Shown here piece after piece: positions 18,056-25,900 of a stretch of 64,000 nucleotides of DNA. This DNA comes from Sulfuricurvum sp. (GTDB lineage: Bacteria > Campylobacterota > Campylobacteria > Campylobacterales > Sulfurimonadaceae): contig NZ_JAQUHV010000002.1 in assembly GCF_028681615.1 (NCBI RefSeq), positions 1 to 64,000 on the forward strand, read 5' to 3'. The translations under genes were made by a program, and so were the position numbers. How positions within the stretch are numbered: the first letter of the stretch is position 1; each line of letters begins with the position of its first letter. Under the pieces are notes generated by a model, which was not told the origin of the DNA, did no database searches, and saw only the letters and a list, made by a program, of their open reading frames with translations.

Positions 18056-18472
18056 ATGATGGAAAAAAAAGGATGGGATGGGTTCGAAATCGGTGCCATG
18101 CTCCGATCGTTTGACGGAGCTACACGCGATATCGCGACTACGCTTCCCGAAAATCGCCCTTATTCAGTATCAAACTCATTTACGGCGAGTGTTGCTGACT
18201 GGCGTATTGAAAAACCTTTGTTTAACAAAGACTACTGCATTGATTGTCAGTTCTGCTGGGTTTATTGTCCGGATATGTCGATCATTGCTCGTGATAAAAA
18301 AATGATCGGAATCGATTTTGACCATTGTAAAGGGTGCGGGATCTGCGTAGAAGTATGTCCGACAAACCCAAAATCATTATTGATGTTCCCTGAACAAAAA
18401 GATGAAGAAACAGCGCTTGCCGAATGGCCTAAAAAAGAGAAAAAAGCTGATACCGAAGTGAAGGAAGACTAA
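18056..18472 (+). CDS. porD: Pyruvate:ferredoxin oxidoreductase, delta (ferredoxin-like) subunit
   Basis: The 138-residue protein carries two 4Fe-4S motifs, CIDCQFCWVYCPD and CKGCGICVEVCP, that relay electrons from the TPP site to external ferredoxin. The N-terminal 45 residues and the Lys/Glu-rich tail are typical of the campylobacterotal subunit. It starts 8 bases after porC behind TAAGGAG; a second ATG follows immediately. Its stop overlaps the porA start by one base. Confidence 0.93.
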   Translation: MMEKKGWDGFEIGAMLRSFDGATRDIATTLPENRPYSVSNSFTASVADWRIEKPLFNKDYCIDCQFCWVYCPDMSIIARDKKMIGIDFDHCKGCGICVEVCPTNPKSLLMFPEQKDEETALAEWPKKEKKADTEVKED

Positions 18473-19692
18473 TGGCAGATACAATGGAACTACGCGATAT
18501 TGAAGTCTGGGACGGTAATATGGCGGCAAGCCAAGCGCTTCGTCAGGTACAAGTTGACGTTGTTGCTGCTTACCCGATTACCCCATCGACTCCTATCGTA
18601 GAAAATTATGCCGGTTTTACGGCAAACGGCTATGTTGACGGTGAATTCGTTATGACAGAATCAGAACACGGTGCAATGTCATGTTGTATCGGTGCTGCTG
18701 CTGCGGGCGGACGTGTAGCAACTGCTACCAGTTCACAAGGATTTGCGTTGATGGTAGAGACTCTTTACTCTGCATCGGGAATGCGCTTACCGATCGTTCT
18801 TAACGTTGTTAACCGTGCTATCGGTGCGCCGTTGAACGTAAACGGCGACCATTCGGATATGTATATGGGACGCGATAGCGGTTGGATTCAACTTGATTCG
18901 TATTGCCCGCAAAACGCATATGATTTGAACTTCATTGCGTTTAGAGTATCAGAAGACCATGATGTCCGTTTACCGGCTATGGTTCATCAAGACGGATTTA
19001 TGACGTCTCACACGGCTCAAGGGGTTCACACCCTAACAGACGAAGCGGCATACAATTTCGTGGGTCAATACAAACCGATGAACGATATGCTCGATCTTGA
19101 CCATCCGGTAACCCATGGGGTACAAACGGAAGAAGATTGGCATTTCGAACACAAAGCACGTCAGCAACATGCTTTGATGACCGCAGTATTGCCAAAAATC
19201 CAAGCAGCATTTGATGATTTTGAAAAATTGACCGGTCGTAAATATAACATTGTTGAAGCTTACGATATGGAAGATGCGGAAGTAGCAGTCGTCTGTATGG
19301 GTACGTCGGTTGAAACGGCTCGCGAAGTGGCTGAAGAGATGCGCGCTCAGGGTATCAAAGCGGGTGTTGTCGGTATCCGTGTATTCCGTCCATGGCCGTT
19401 GGAACAACTTGCGGCTGTACTCAAAGACGTTAAAGCGATTGCAGCATTGGATCGCTCAAGCCCGCACGGTACGGTTGGAGCACTTTTCAATGAGATTTCA
19501 GGTACGTTGTTTAACACCGATACCAAAGCGGTATTGACGAACTATATCTACGGATTGGGCGGACGTGACTTGACCAAAGCACACTTAGTGAGTATCTATA
19601 CAGATCTTAAAGCAAATGCGGATGCCGGTAAAGTTACCACTCCGTTACAGCAGTACATCGGTCTTCGCGGACCGAAACTCTCTTTTTTCTAA
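18472..19692 (+). CDS. porA: Pyruvate:ferredoxin oxidoreductase, alpha subunit
   Basis: The 406-residue protein has the POR alpha hallmarks: AAYPITPSTPIVE near the N terminus, MTESEHGAMSCCIGAAAAGGR, ATSSQGFALMVETLYSASG, and the late ALDRSSPHGTVGALF segment. It holds the pyrimidine-binding part of the TPP site and the CoA-contacting domain. It overlaps porD by one base and is followed by porB 10 bases later, which indicates a tightly coupled operon. Confidence 0.95.
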   Translation: MADTMELRDIEVWDGNMAASQALRQVQVDVVAAYPITPSTPIVENYAGFTANGYVDGEFVMTESEHGAMSCCIGAAAAGGRVATATSSQGFALMVETLYSASGMRLPIVLNVVNRAIGAPLNVNGDHSDMYMGRDSGWIQLDSYCPQNAYDLNFIAFRVSEDHDVRLPAMVHQDGFMTSHTAQGVHTLTDEAAYNFVGQYKPMNDMLDLDHPVTHGVQTEEDWHFEHKARQQHALMTAVLPKIQAAFDDFEKLTGRKYNIVEAYDMEDAEVAVVCMGTSVETAREVAEEMRAQGIKAGVVGIRVFRPWPLEQLAAVLKDVKAIAALDRSSPHGTVGALFNEISGTLFNTDTKAVLTNYIYGLGGRDLTKAHLVSIYTDLKANADAGKVTTPLQQYIGLRGPKLSFF

Positions 19693-19701
19693 GGAGCCCT
19701 T

Positions 19702-20658
19702 ATGTCAGAAATTAAAAAAATTAAAAACCTCAAAGAGTTCTCCACTTCGGCGGATCGCTTTGAAGGGGCTAACCTTCTTTGCCCGGGCTGTGCCCACTCG
19801 ATTATCGTCCGTGAAGTGTTAAATGCAACGAACGATGATTTGATCCTTGCAGCTTCAACAGGATGTTTGGAAGTATGTACGGCAGTTTATCCATATACTT
19901 CATGGGATGCTTCATGGATTCACATCGGATTCGAAAACGGCTCATCTGCAGTAGCAGGTGCGGAAGCGATGTATAAAGCGCTTAAAACCAAAGGTCGTTT
20001 AAAACAACCGGATCGCGTACCTAAATTCGTCGCATTCGGCGGTGACGGTGCAACGTACGATATCGGTTTCCAATGGATTTCAGGATGTTTCGAGCGCGGA
20101 CATAACATGATGTACGTATGTTTGGACAATGAAGTGTATGCAAATACCGGTGGACAGCGTTCATCATCTACACCTATCGGTGCGTCGGCTACTACAACTC
20201 CTGCCGGACGCGTGAGCTACGGTGAGAAGAAAAACAAAAAAGACATGATGGGAATTATGGCGGCACACGGTGCTCCATACGTCGCGCAAGTCGCTCCGAA
20301 CAAATGGAAAGATATGGTCGCAAAAATCCAAAAAGGATTTGCAGCAGAGGGTCCGGTTTTCATCAATGCGATGTCTGCATGTACGACCGAGTGGAAATTT
20401 GCGCCGGAAGATACAATCGCCATCTCTGATTTGGCAACCGATTCATTGGTATTCCCATTGTATGAAATCATCAACGGTACGGAATTGAACATTACGTACC
20501 GTCCTAAAAATATTATCCCGGTTCGTGATTATCTTGGTGCACAAGGGCGTTTCAAACACCTTTTCACCAAACAATACGAATACCTTATCGATGAGTGGCA
20601 AACACGTGTCGATAAAGAGTGGGAACGTCTTCAACGTCGTGAAGAGGCACGTGTCTAA
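19702..20658 (+). CDS. porB: Pyruvate:ferredoxin oxidoreductase, beta subunit
   Basis: The 318-residue protein binds TPP diphosphate and Mg2+ through GGDGATYDIGFQW and LDNEVYANTGGQRSSSTP. It has the Fe-S cysteines of the family in LLCPGCAHS and STGCLEVC, plus a late Cys in MSACTTEW. It completes the four-subunit enzyme. A small hairpin GTGTC/GACAC spans the stop codon (about 20650-20665), and a pyrimidine-rich stretch ending in a T run follows. Confidence 0.95.
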   Translation: MSEIKKIKNLKEFSTSADRFEGANLLCPGCAHSIIVREVLNATNDDLILAASTGCLEVCTAVYPYTSWDASWIHIGFENGSSAVAGAEAMYKALKTKGRLKQPDRVPKFVAFGGDGATYDIGFQWISGCFERGHNMMYVCLDNEVYANTGGQRSSSTPIGASATTTPAGRVSYGEKKNKKDMMGIMAAHGAPYVAQVAPNKWKDMVAKIQKGFAAEGPVFINAMSACTTEWKFAPEDTIAISDLATDSLVFPLYEIINGTELNITYRPKNIIPVRDYLGAQGRFKHLFTKQYEYLIDEWQTRVDKEWERLQRREEARV

Positions 20659-20776
20659 CAGACACCTGCTTCCACGCTTTACCCCCGCTTTTCTTCTCTA
20701 CATACCCTTTTTTTAAATTATCTTGGAACTCTCTTTGCTTTATCGTTATTACTAAAACAATTATTGGATTATTATA

Positions 20777-20980
20777 ATGTATCGTATGACCTATAACCAC
20801 CTAAATGCTACCGGATGTTCCGCCCGAGGGATTGCCAAACGAGAAAGTAAAGAAGAACTGTTAAAACTGGCCGAAGAACTCAAAGAATCGATTTGTAATG
20901 TCGAAATTCGTCCAATTGAAGGAACGATAGAAAAAAGATTGCCAATGGAACTTTTTTCTAATATGAAAGAACTGCGCTGA
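20777..20980 (+). CDS. Hypothetical 67-residue protein
   Basis: This small soluble protein is rich in Lys, Glu and Leu, with a predicted helical middle (SKEELLKLAEELKESI). The first residues, MYRMTYNHLNATGCSARGIA, contain one Cys. No family is recognised. A TATAAT-like sequence (ATTATAATG) sits right at the ATG, so the true start may be the second Met, and the ribosome-binding site is poor. It stands alone between por and the DUF2202 gene. The amino-acid composition is plausible for a real protein, but support is limited. Confidence 0.5.
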   Translation: MYRMTYNHLNATGCSARGIAKRESKEELLKLAEELKESICNVEIRPIEGTIEKRLPMELFSNMKELR

Positions 20981-21067
20981 ATTTTTTATAAATCATTGAC
21001 AAGTTGCTAACACTTCGCTAACACATCAATGGTATCTTTTCTCTAAATAAAAGAAAAAAGGTTAAAG

Positions 21068-21598
21068 ATGAAGAGAAGTATACGACTTGCCATAGTTACG
21101 TTGTTTGTGTTGGTTTGGTCTTTATATGCAAAGACGACAACTTCAAGTGTTGGATTGTCTGATACGCAAAAAGCAGCATTATTATTTATGTATCAGGAAG
21201 AGAAAGTTGCCCGAGATGTATACATTACCTTGGGTACTAAATATCCGAGTGCATCTACATTTTCAAATATTGCTTTATCAGAACAAACGCATATGGATTC
21301 TGTAGAAAACCTATGTAAGAAATACAATGTAGATATTTCAAAAATAAATGAGGCTGTGATTGGAGTATTTGTACTTCCGGAATTGCAAAATTTATATAAT
21401 ATCCTTATCGTTCAAGGATCGACTTCTTTATCTGCAGGATTAAATGTCGGTGTGGCGATTGAAGAAAAAGACATTACCGATATCGTTACATATGAGCAAG
21501 GTATGCCTGCAGATGTAGTGCAAGTATTTGAAAACCTGCGTGCAGGTTCCTATAATCATTTATCAGCATTTCAAACTGCCTTGACGGCTATTAAATAA
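21068..21598 (+). CDS. DUF2202 domain protein, secreted
   Basis: The 176-residue protein has a signal peptide (about residues 1-21, ending LYA). It is followed by a helical domain with the DUF2202 pattern: LSDTQKAALLFMYQEEKVARDVY, FSNIALSEQTHMDSVENL, and YNHLSAFQTAL at the C terminus. The EE and E..H residues resemble a ferritin-like four-helix bundle with possible metal ligands. The function of the family is unknown to me. AAAAAGGTTAAAG precedes the ATG. A strong hairpin follows the stop. Confidence 0.78.
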   Translation: MKRSIRLAIVTLFVLVWSLYAKTTTSSVGLSDTQKAALLFMYQEEKVARDVYITLGTKYPSASTFSNIALSEQTHMDSVENLCKKYNVDISKINEAVIGVFVLPELQNLYNILIVQGSTSLSAGLNVGVAIEEKDITDIVTYEQGMPADVVQVFENLRAGSYNHLSAFQTALTAIK

Positions 21599-21628
21599 AT
21601 CAGGAGCGCTTGATTGCGCTACTGATTT
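21597..21628 (+). terminator. Strong hairpin after the DUF2202 gene
   Basis: A near-perfect inverted repeat AAATCAG-G-AGCGC / GCGCT-A-CTGATTT with loop TTGATT begins inside the stop codon. It gives twelve base pairs with one mismatch. There is no T run, so it may protect the mRNA 3' end or work in both directions. Confidence 0.5.
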
Positions 21629-21772
21629 AAATCTTCCCGCACTATTTTTTATCTTCCGGTATCTTCTAACATTCGAAAAATAAGATCTTTTTATTAGTCA
21701 TCAAATTACAGTGATGTAAGGATGAAATATGTTACTATTGCCAAAATTAAAGATCGTTTTTCAAGGATTTTC

Positions 21773-22276
21773 ATGCCATTACTCGATAGCTTTACCGTTG
21801 ATCACACTATTATGCCCGCACCTGCCGTACGACGTGCCAAAGGGATGAAAACGCCCAAAGGCGATGATATCACCGTATTTGACCTGCGTTTCTGCCGTCC
21901 TAACGAAGCCATCTTGTCACAAGAGGGCATCCATACGATGGAACATTTGTTTGCAGGATTTATGCGAGATCATCTCAACTCTGATAAGACGGAGATTATC
22001 GATATCTCTCCGATGGGATGCCGAACCGGTTTTTATATGAGTGTTATCGGGACTCCTAGCGAAGAAGAGGTCGCGGAAGCGTGGGAAGCATCGATGAAGG
22101 ATGTTCTCGCCGTTGAAAAACAAAGTGATATTCCTGAGCTGAACATTTACCAGTGCGGGACCTACACAATGCATTCACTCGAAGATGCAAAAGCGATAGC
22201 AACCGAAATCTTACGCAAAGATATCGATATCATGGATAACGAAGCGTTAAAGCTTGATATAGCAAAGGTCGATTGA
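21773..22276 (+). CDS. luxS: S-ribosylhomocysteine lyase
   Basis: The 167-residue enzyme cleaves S-ribosylhomocysteine to homocysteine and the autoinducer-2 precursor, and so recycles S-adenosylmethionine by-products. The metal ligands His54 and His58 with the catalytic Glu57 (HTMEH) and the third ligand Cys128 (YQCGTY) are present, as is catalytic Cys83 (MGCRTGFY). An in-frame ATG 51 bases upstream would add 17 residues. The start at 21773 is chosen because it gives the standard [11 protein letters not shown] terminus and follows an AAGGAT site. Two small genes of unknown function lie downstream. Confidence 0.96.
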   Translation: MPLLDSFTVDHTIMPAPAVRRAKGMKTPKGDDITVFDLRFCRPNEAILSQEGIHTMEHLFAGFMRDHLNSDKTEIIDISPMGCRTGFYMSVIGTPSEEEVAEAWEASMKDVLAVEKQSDIPELNIYQCGTYTMHSLEDAKAIATEILRKDIDIMDNEALKLDIAKVD

Positions 22277-22278
22277 TC

Positions 22279-22581
22279 ATGCTGCTTTTATTACCGATGA
22301 ACGGGGATGATACCCAAGGGAGCGAACTGACCGGAATTTTATCGGCAACCCATTGGGCAACGGTCGAAGTTGAAGAGGGACAAGTTGTCGAGATTAATTT
22401 CTACACCGACCGGTCCGAAATCGAAGGATGGCTCGATGCGGTAATCGTTACAGGGAACTACGAGCCGGTGATGGAGTTTATCGACAATCAGATGATGGTC
22501 TTAGTCGCCCATACACAGCGTAGTATCGATGACATCGTCGAAGCCTATTTATTCAGAGAACTTCACGATTTATCATTGTGA
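22279..22581 (+). CDS. Hypothetical 100-residue protein downstream of luxS
   Basis: The small acidic protein begins MLLLLPMNGDDTQGSEL. It has an alternating beta-strand pattern (WATVEVEEGQVVEINFY) and a later DIVEAYLFRELHDL helix. The arrangement recalls the NifX/FeMo-cofactor-binding fold, where a strand with HFG-like residues precedes VEVEEGKV, but the match is too weak to assign. The ATG is 3 bases after the luxS stop with AAAGG upstream, so it is co-transcribed with luxS. Confidence 0.6.
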   Translation: MLLLLPMNGDDTQGSELTGILSATHWATVEVEEGQVVEINFYTDRSEIEGWLDAVIVTGNYEPVMEFIDNQMMVLVAHTQRSIDDIVEAYLFRELHDLSL

Positions 22582-22675
22582 TTTTAACGCCATCGGAATG
22601 CATCCCGATTGGCTGCGTTAACACTGGGTTTCCCTCAGCGGGAAGCTCACGCACATAAGTGCTTGAAAATCCACT
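22582..22675. repeat. Dispersed structured repeat, copy C (divergent)
   Basis: The sequence opens with ATTTTAACG and a hairpin ATCGG (22592-22596) / CCGAT (22605-22609). A second hairpin TTCCC (22630-22634) / GGGAA (22640-22644) follows. The plan is the same as at 26532-26617 and 59006-59083: TTTTAACG, first stem with an 8-9 base loop, then a second GC-rich stem. The stem sequences differ but remain paired. This copy lacks the 26-base core shared by the other two, so membership is less certain. Confidence 0.4.
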
Positions 22676-22688
22676 AAAAGTGAATTTT

Positions 22689-23174
22689 ATGACTTCATTT
22701 TGCGATCTGTTTCAAACCTCGCCTCAGATGAAGATTCTGGTGGCGACTTCTCATGCCGATAGTCTTATTGAAGAGGTATGTACCTTTTTGGAACCGTTTA
22801 ATGCGACGGTCGATCTTTCCCTTTACCCGGGGGAGCATGATGAGTATTCTTCTGCCGTTATCGGTAAGTGTGATGCGATTAAAGATTTTAGTTCTCCGAT
22901 CCGTTCGGCCACACGTGATTATGAAACCATCATCCTCCAAGATGTTTTACACCTTCATACCTTCCCGCTAAAACTATTACAGCTTGTATACCGTTCTTTG
23001 GAAAACTCCGCTGAGGTTATTATTGTTCAAGAGCGCGGAGTGATGGAGACTTCAGACATCGAAGCTTTATTGGAAAAAGCAGAATTTCGTGCGGCAAATA
23101 CGATCATCGATTTGATAGAGGGAAATGATGTGATTGTAGCTAAAAAGATGCATATGTGGGGTAATGGGCTATGA
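22689..23174 (+). CDS. Hypothetical protein, possibly a degenerate methyltransferase-like domain
   Basis: Starting at ATG 22689, the product is 161 residues and begins MTSFCDLFQTSPQ. It has alternating strands and helices: MKILVATSHADSL, ETIILQDVLHLHTFPLKLLQLVYRSLENSAEVIIV, and a final strand DVIVAKKMHMWGNG. This resembles the second half of a Rossmann-type methyltransferase, but no SAM-binding glycine motif is seen. An in-frame ATG or alternative start 30 bases earlier also exists; the later one lacks a strong ribosome-binding site. The function is unknown. It is followed 36 bases later by the integrase remnant. Confidence 0.55.
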   Translation: MTSFCDLFQTSPQMKILVATSHADSLIEEVCTFLEPFNATVDLSLYPGEHDEYSSAVIGKCDAIKDFSSPIRSATRDYETIILQDVLHLHTFPLKLLQLVYRSLENSAEVIIVQERGVMETSDIEALLEKAEFRAANTIIDLIEGNDVIVAKKMHMWGNGL

Positions 23175-23210
23175 TAAAATTTTAATGCAATGAAATCCGA
23201 AAGGTGTTGT

Positions 23211-23327
23211 ATGGCTGGCTATAAAGGTATCTCCAGAGAAATAATGAAAGATGGCTCGAAAACTATTATGTTCCGCTGGATCAAGGCCCAATTTTTATAT
23301 CACTTGTTTTCATACAAATTTTATTGA
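23211..23327 (+). pseudogene. 5' remnant of a phage-type integrase gene
   Basis: A good ribosome-binding site (AAAGGTG) and ATG at 23211 open a frame reading MAGYKGISREIMKDGSK followed by TIMFRWIK. This is the beginning of the arm-type DNA-binding domain of tyrosine recombinases from this group. After that the similarity ends abruptly and the frame stops at 23325. The remaining 300 or more residues of a recombinase are missing. The 3' part overlaps the end of the convergent Cys-rich gene. I read it as the scar of a deleted mobile element; the match is by eye. Confidence 0.55.
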
Positions 23328-23688
23328 ACTCGTCATACTTATCGCACGTAGTTCGCACAAATAACTTCTTGGCCGGATAGAAAGTACACTTTGTTTGATA
23401 ATGACACCTGCTGAAGAACTCTTCCCAGTGCTGACATTCTTCAATACATTCAAGATTTTTGTATGTATACGTCGTTGTTTCAAACAGACACTTTTTATTA
23501 AAATCGTCCCAATACTGGCAGTCCTTAAGAGCCAAGGCTACACCATCAGTTAACGGTTGACCGCAAGTGACGGTGAGGTCTCCCTGATGGTATTTTTCTC
23601 CCGTTTCGAGAGTGATTTTTTTTGCTTCAACATGACCCGCCAAAAACATCAGCACTGCAATTAAACTTATAAACACATGTCTTTTCAT
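23281..23688 (-). CDS. Secreted Cys-rich protein with three CX9C repeats
   Basis: The 135-residue protein has a signal peptide (about residues 1-22, ending HVEA). The mature part holds nine cysteines, at 42, 57, 67, 81, 85, 95, 101, 115 and 125. Three segments share the pattern C-x-x-[WY]-[DE]-[DE]-F-x-x-x-C: 57-67 (CQYWDDFNKKC), 85-95 (CQHWEEFFSRC) and 115-125 (CDKYDEFNKIC). Each would form a small disulphide-linked loop in the periplasm or outside the cell. No known family is recognised. It lies inside the decayed element, opposite in direction to the integrase remnant. AGGAGATCC precedes the ATG. Confidence 0.7.
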   Translation of the reverse strand: MKRHVFISLIAVLMFLAGHVEAKKITLETGEKYHQGDLTVTCGQPLTDGVALALKDCQYWDDFNKKCLFETTTYTYKNLECIEECQHWEEFFSRCHYQTKCTFYPAKKLFVRTTCDKYDEFNKICMKTSDIKIGP

Positions 23689-23719
23689 ACTTGGATCTCC
23701 TGTTATAATAATTTATTTA

Positions 23720-23905
23720 TTATCTAGATTCTCTGGGATCAATCAGTTTTTTTTTCTCTAAGTTTTTAGCCCCATCATTGACCGTGTCTTTGCTCCATTG
23801 GGCGTTATCAATCGTATCATTTTTTGCACCTTGCCATGTCTCACCACATCCACTAATCATGACTACCACGAAGAGAAGCATTATAAACGTTAAACTCTTT
23901 TTCAT
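23720..23905 (-). CDS. Small lipoprotein, entericidin-like size
   Basis: Starting from the ATG at 23905 the protein is 61 residues, with a lipoprotein signal peptide MKKSLTFIMLLFVVVMISGC whose Cys20 would be lipidated. The mature part is short, polar and charged (TWQGAKNDTIDNAQWSKD then a Lys/Glu stretch), similar in layout to entericidin and related small lipoproteins. An in-frame start 24 codons earlier would place a second hydrophobic segment before the signal peptide, so it is rejected. It lies between the Cys-rich gene and the HTH remnant. Confidence 0.65.
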   Translation of the reverse strand: MKKSLTFIMLLFVVVMISGCGETWQGAKNDTIDNAQWSKDTVNDGAKNLEKKKLIDPRESR

Positions 23906-24010
23906 TTTGAATGAGTAAAAATGTTGTAGCATTGCAAATAACAATACTATACAGTAATTTTTAATTTTTTGAAACATACTAAATCTATTTTTAGAGGCAG
24001 ATTTTATTAA

Positions 24011-24100
24011 CCGTTACCGTATCATCAGAAAGTAACAGGTGGCAAAGTGGATTATGTGGTCGATGAAGTGGAGAAATGGTTTGCCAAATATAGTTTGTGA
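24011..24100 (+). pseudogene. 3' remnant of an excisionase/AlpA-type HTH protein
   Basis: An open frame without a start reads PLPYHQKVTGGKVDYVVDEV then EKWFAKYSL and a TGA stop. A GG-K-x-x-Y-x-x-x-E-V-E-x-W pattern is how the wing and last helix of AlpA- or MerR-type excisionase proteins end. It is preceded by a stop codon in frame, so the N-terminal helix-turn-helix is gone. Together with the integrase remnant at 23211 it marks the two ends of an element that lost its middle. The assignment is by eye on a short piece. Confidence 0.35.
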
Positions 24101-24174
24101 AGGTAAAAAGGTAGAATAGGTTTGAAAAGATATAATACGAAAAGTTTCGAAGTGTCACAATCAAGGAAAAACAA

Positions 24175-24822
24175 ATGGAGTTCAATTATTTTGTCCACTT
24201 ACAGACACTCCTGCATTATTCGGTCGGTTTGATCACCATCCTAAACCCCATCGCAGCTGCGGCCATTATGATTTCCTCCTCCCCATCTGCTCTTACTAAA
24301 GAAGATACGGAAGAGATTAGTCAAAAAGCTACATGGACGGTTATGATTGCTTCATTTGTAACCATTTTTTTAGGGAATGCTATTTTTGAACTTTTTGGGA
24401 TTACCCCCTCTTCTGTGATGGTGATCGGTGGCATTGTTTTGCTATTGATGTCTATTAATATGCTGCAGGGAAAAATCCCCGAAACATCACACTCACTCGA
24501 AGAGTCAAAAGAGGCGATATTGAAAGAAAATATCTCTATTATCCCTATCGGAATCCCCATTTTATTTGGTCCGGGGCTGATATCTACCCTCATGATTTTT
24601 AAAGCAAAAAGTGTTAATTTCATAGATATTTCTTTACTCGTTATGGCTGTGGTAATCTCCGGTTTGATTATTTATTTAACATTGAAAAATGCTATCTTTT
24701 TGACAAGAGTTCTGGGTGTTGTCGGATTGAAAATTATGACGAGGATTATGGGATTGGTGGTCGGAGCGATTGCGGCTCAATTTATCGTTTTTGGGATTAA
24801 AGCTCTGTGGCAGCCTCTTTAA
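24175..24822 (+). CDS. MarC family integral membrane protein
   Basis: The 215-residue protein has six transmembrane helices and the MarC/UPF0056 pattern: LITILNPIAAAAIMISSSP in the first helix, GIPILFGPGLISTLMIF in the fourth and RIMGLVVGAIAAQFIVFGI near the C terminus. The family was named for a presumed link to antibiotic resistance that was later withdrawn; its function is open and transport is likely. AAGGAAAAACA precedes the ATG. It appears to be transcribed alone. Confidence 0.85.
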   Translation: MEFNYFVHLQTLLHYSVGLITILNPIAAAAIMISSSPSALTKEDTEEISQKATWTVMIASFVTIFLGNAIFELFGITPSSVMVIGGIVLLLMSINMLQGKIPETSHSLEESKEAILKENISIIPIGIPILFGPGLISTLMIFKAKSVNFIDISLLVMAVVISGLIIYLTLKNAIFLTRVLGVVGLKIMTRIMGLVVGAIAAQFIVFGIKALWQPL

Positions 24823-24859
24823 AGATATAATTTGATGAAGAATAAATGTGGAGAAACCG

Positions 24860-25609
24860 ATGGCAAAAGAGTGGGTAAAGAGTGAAGACGGCAGTTATAC
24901 CGCATACAGCAGTGAATATGACGAACATTACCATTCGACCAAAGACGGTGCTCTGAACGAATCGCTCAAAAAACATATCGAACCCGCCTTTACACTTTAT
25001 AGTAAAAAAGATCACCTTCGACTCATCGATATCTGTTTCGGTTTGGGGTTTAATACCCTCCTTAGTCTCTATTATCGTGATACCTTTTTCCCAAATACGA
25101 CTCTCGAAATCTACTCCCCCGAACTCGACGGTGATCTTGTATCCTCACTTGTCGACTTTCCCTATCCCGAAATCTTTGAACCGTATCGAAACATCATCAC
25201 CGATATTGCGACGCTGGGCGGGTATGAGGATGAACGGACACAAATTACAGTTGAGATTATCGATGCGCGAGTTGCCATGCGCGATCTCGATGGTGAGTGG
25301 GATATCTGTTATCAGGATGCCTTTAGTCCTTCGGTTAATCCCGTACTCTGGACACGGGAGTATTTCGCCGATATTGCTAGGCTGATGGGTGACGATGGGA
25401 TTATTACGACGTATTCGACAGCGCTTGCGACGCGGCTGGCCCTGTATGAAAACGGATTGAACGTCTATTTGAATAGGGGTGAGGGGTATCGTAATGCGAC
25501 GATTGCTTCAAAACGGGAATTCGTTGAGTATGAGAAGGTCGATATGGCGCATAAGATCACTTGCAACCCCAATGCTAAAAGTCTTAGCGACGAAAGTTTG
25601 GCTCTTTAA
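24860..25609 (+). CDS. MnmC-like SAM-dependent tRNA methyltransferase domain protein
   Basis: Starting at ATG 24860 (GGAG 6 bases upstream; an in-frame GTG four codons earlier overlaps that site), the product is 249 residues. It has the MnmC N-terminal pattern: YHSTKDGALNESLKKHIEPA, the SAM-binding strand LIDICFGLGFNTLLS and the catalytic-region YQDAFSPSVNPVLWTREYF with TTYSTALATR. The enzyme family makes the methyl group of mnm5s2U at tRNA wobble positions. The FAD oxidase half of the enterobacterial fusion is absent, so this is the single-domain form. Its end overlaps the convergent 103-residue gene by 26 bases. Confidence 0.8.
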   Translation: MAKEWVKSEDGSYTAYSSEYDEHYHSTKDGALNESLKKHIEPAFTLYSKKDHLRLIDICFGLGFNTLLSLYYRDTFFPNTTLEIYSPELDGDLVSSLVDFPYPEIFEPYRNIITDIATLGGYEDERTQITVEIIDARVAMRDLDGEWDICYQDAFSPSVNPVLWTREYFADIARLMGDDGIITTYSTALATRLALYENGLNVYLNRGEGYRNATIASKREFVEYEKVDMAHKITCNPNAKSLSDESLAL

Positions 25610-25895
25610 GGCGATAATGCTCGATGAGGTGGCGCAGGCGGTTTTCGTTAAAGCGCCAAAAGTGTTTCGAATCAAAATCATGGTGCACTGTCATCATTTG
25701 AAACAGAGATTCTTCGTCCAGATGGGAGTGGGAATTGTTACACTCGACCATAATCCGCTCTAACAGTTCTACTGATTCGGGTGTCGTATCGTCATCGGCC
25801 AATCGGGTTTTCGGGAAAAAGAGATAGAGTTTGTAGAAGGCAAGCACAAGCCCTCCGACAAAGGCTCCCATCATGATCCATTCAATGGTTTTCAT
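25584..25895 (-). CDS. Hypothetical membrane-anchored 103-residue protein
   Basis: The protein has one N-terminal transmembrane helix (about residues 5-25) and a cytoplasmic helical tail rich in His, Glu and Asn, ending HLIEHYRLKEPNFRR. No family is recognised. It starts 6 bases after the ribE stop on the same strand, so the two are co-transcribed. Its 3' end overlaps the MnmC-like gene from the other strand. Confidence 0.6.
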   Translation of the reverse strand: MKTIEWIMMGAFVGGLVLAFYKLYLFFPKTRLADDDTTPESVELLERIMVECNNSHSHLDEESLFQMMTVHHDFDSKHFWRFNENRLRHLIEHYRLKEPNFRR

Positions 25896-25900
25896 AACGG

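Noticed and set aside
21722-21772. N-terminal extension of LuxS
   Set aside because: The 17 extra residues have no counterpart in the LuxS family, and the internal ATG has its own ribosome-binding site and gives the standard terminus.
23991-24185. 64-residue frame on the minus strand
   Set aside because: It is Phe/Leu-rich low-complexity translation of AT-rich DNA, overlaps the HTH remnant, and has no ribosome-binding site.
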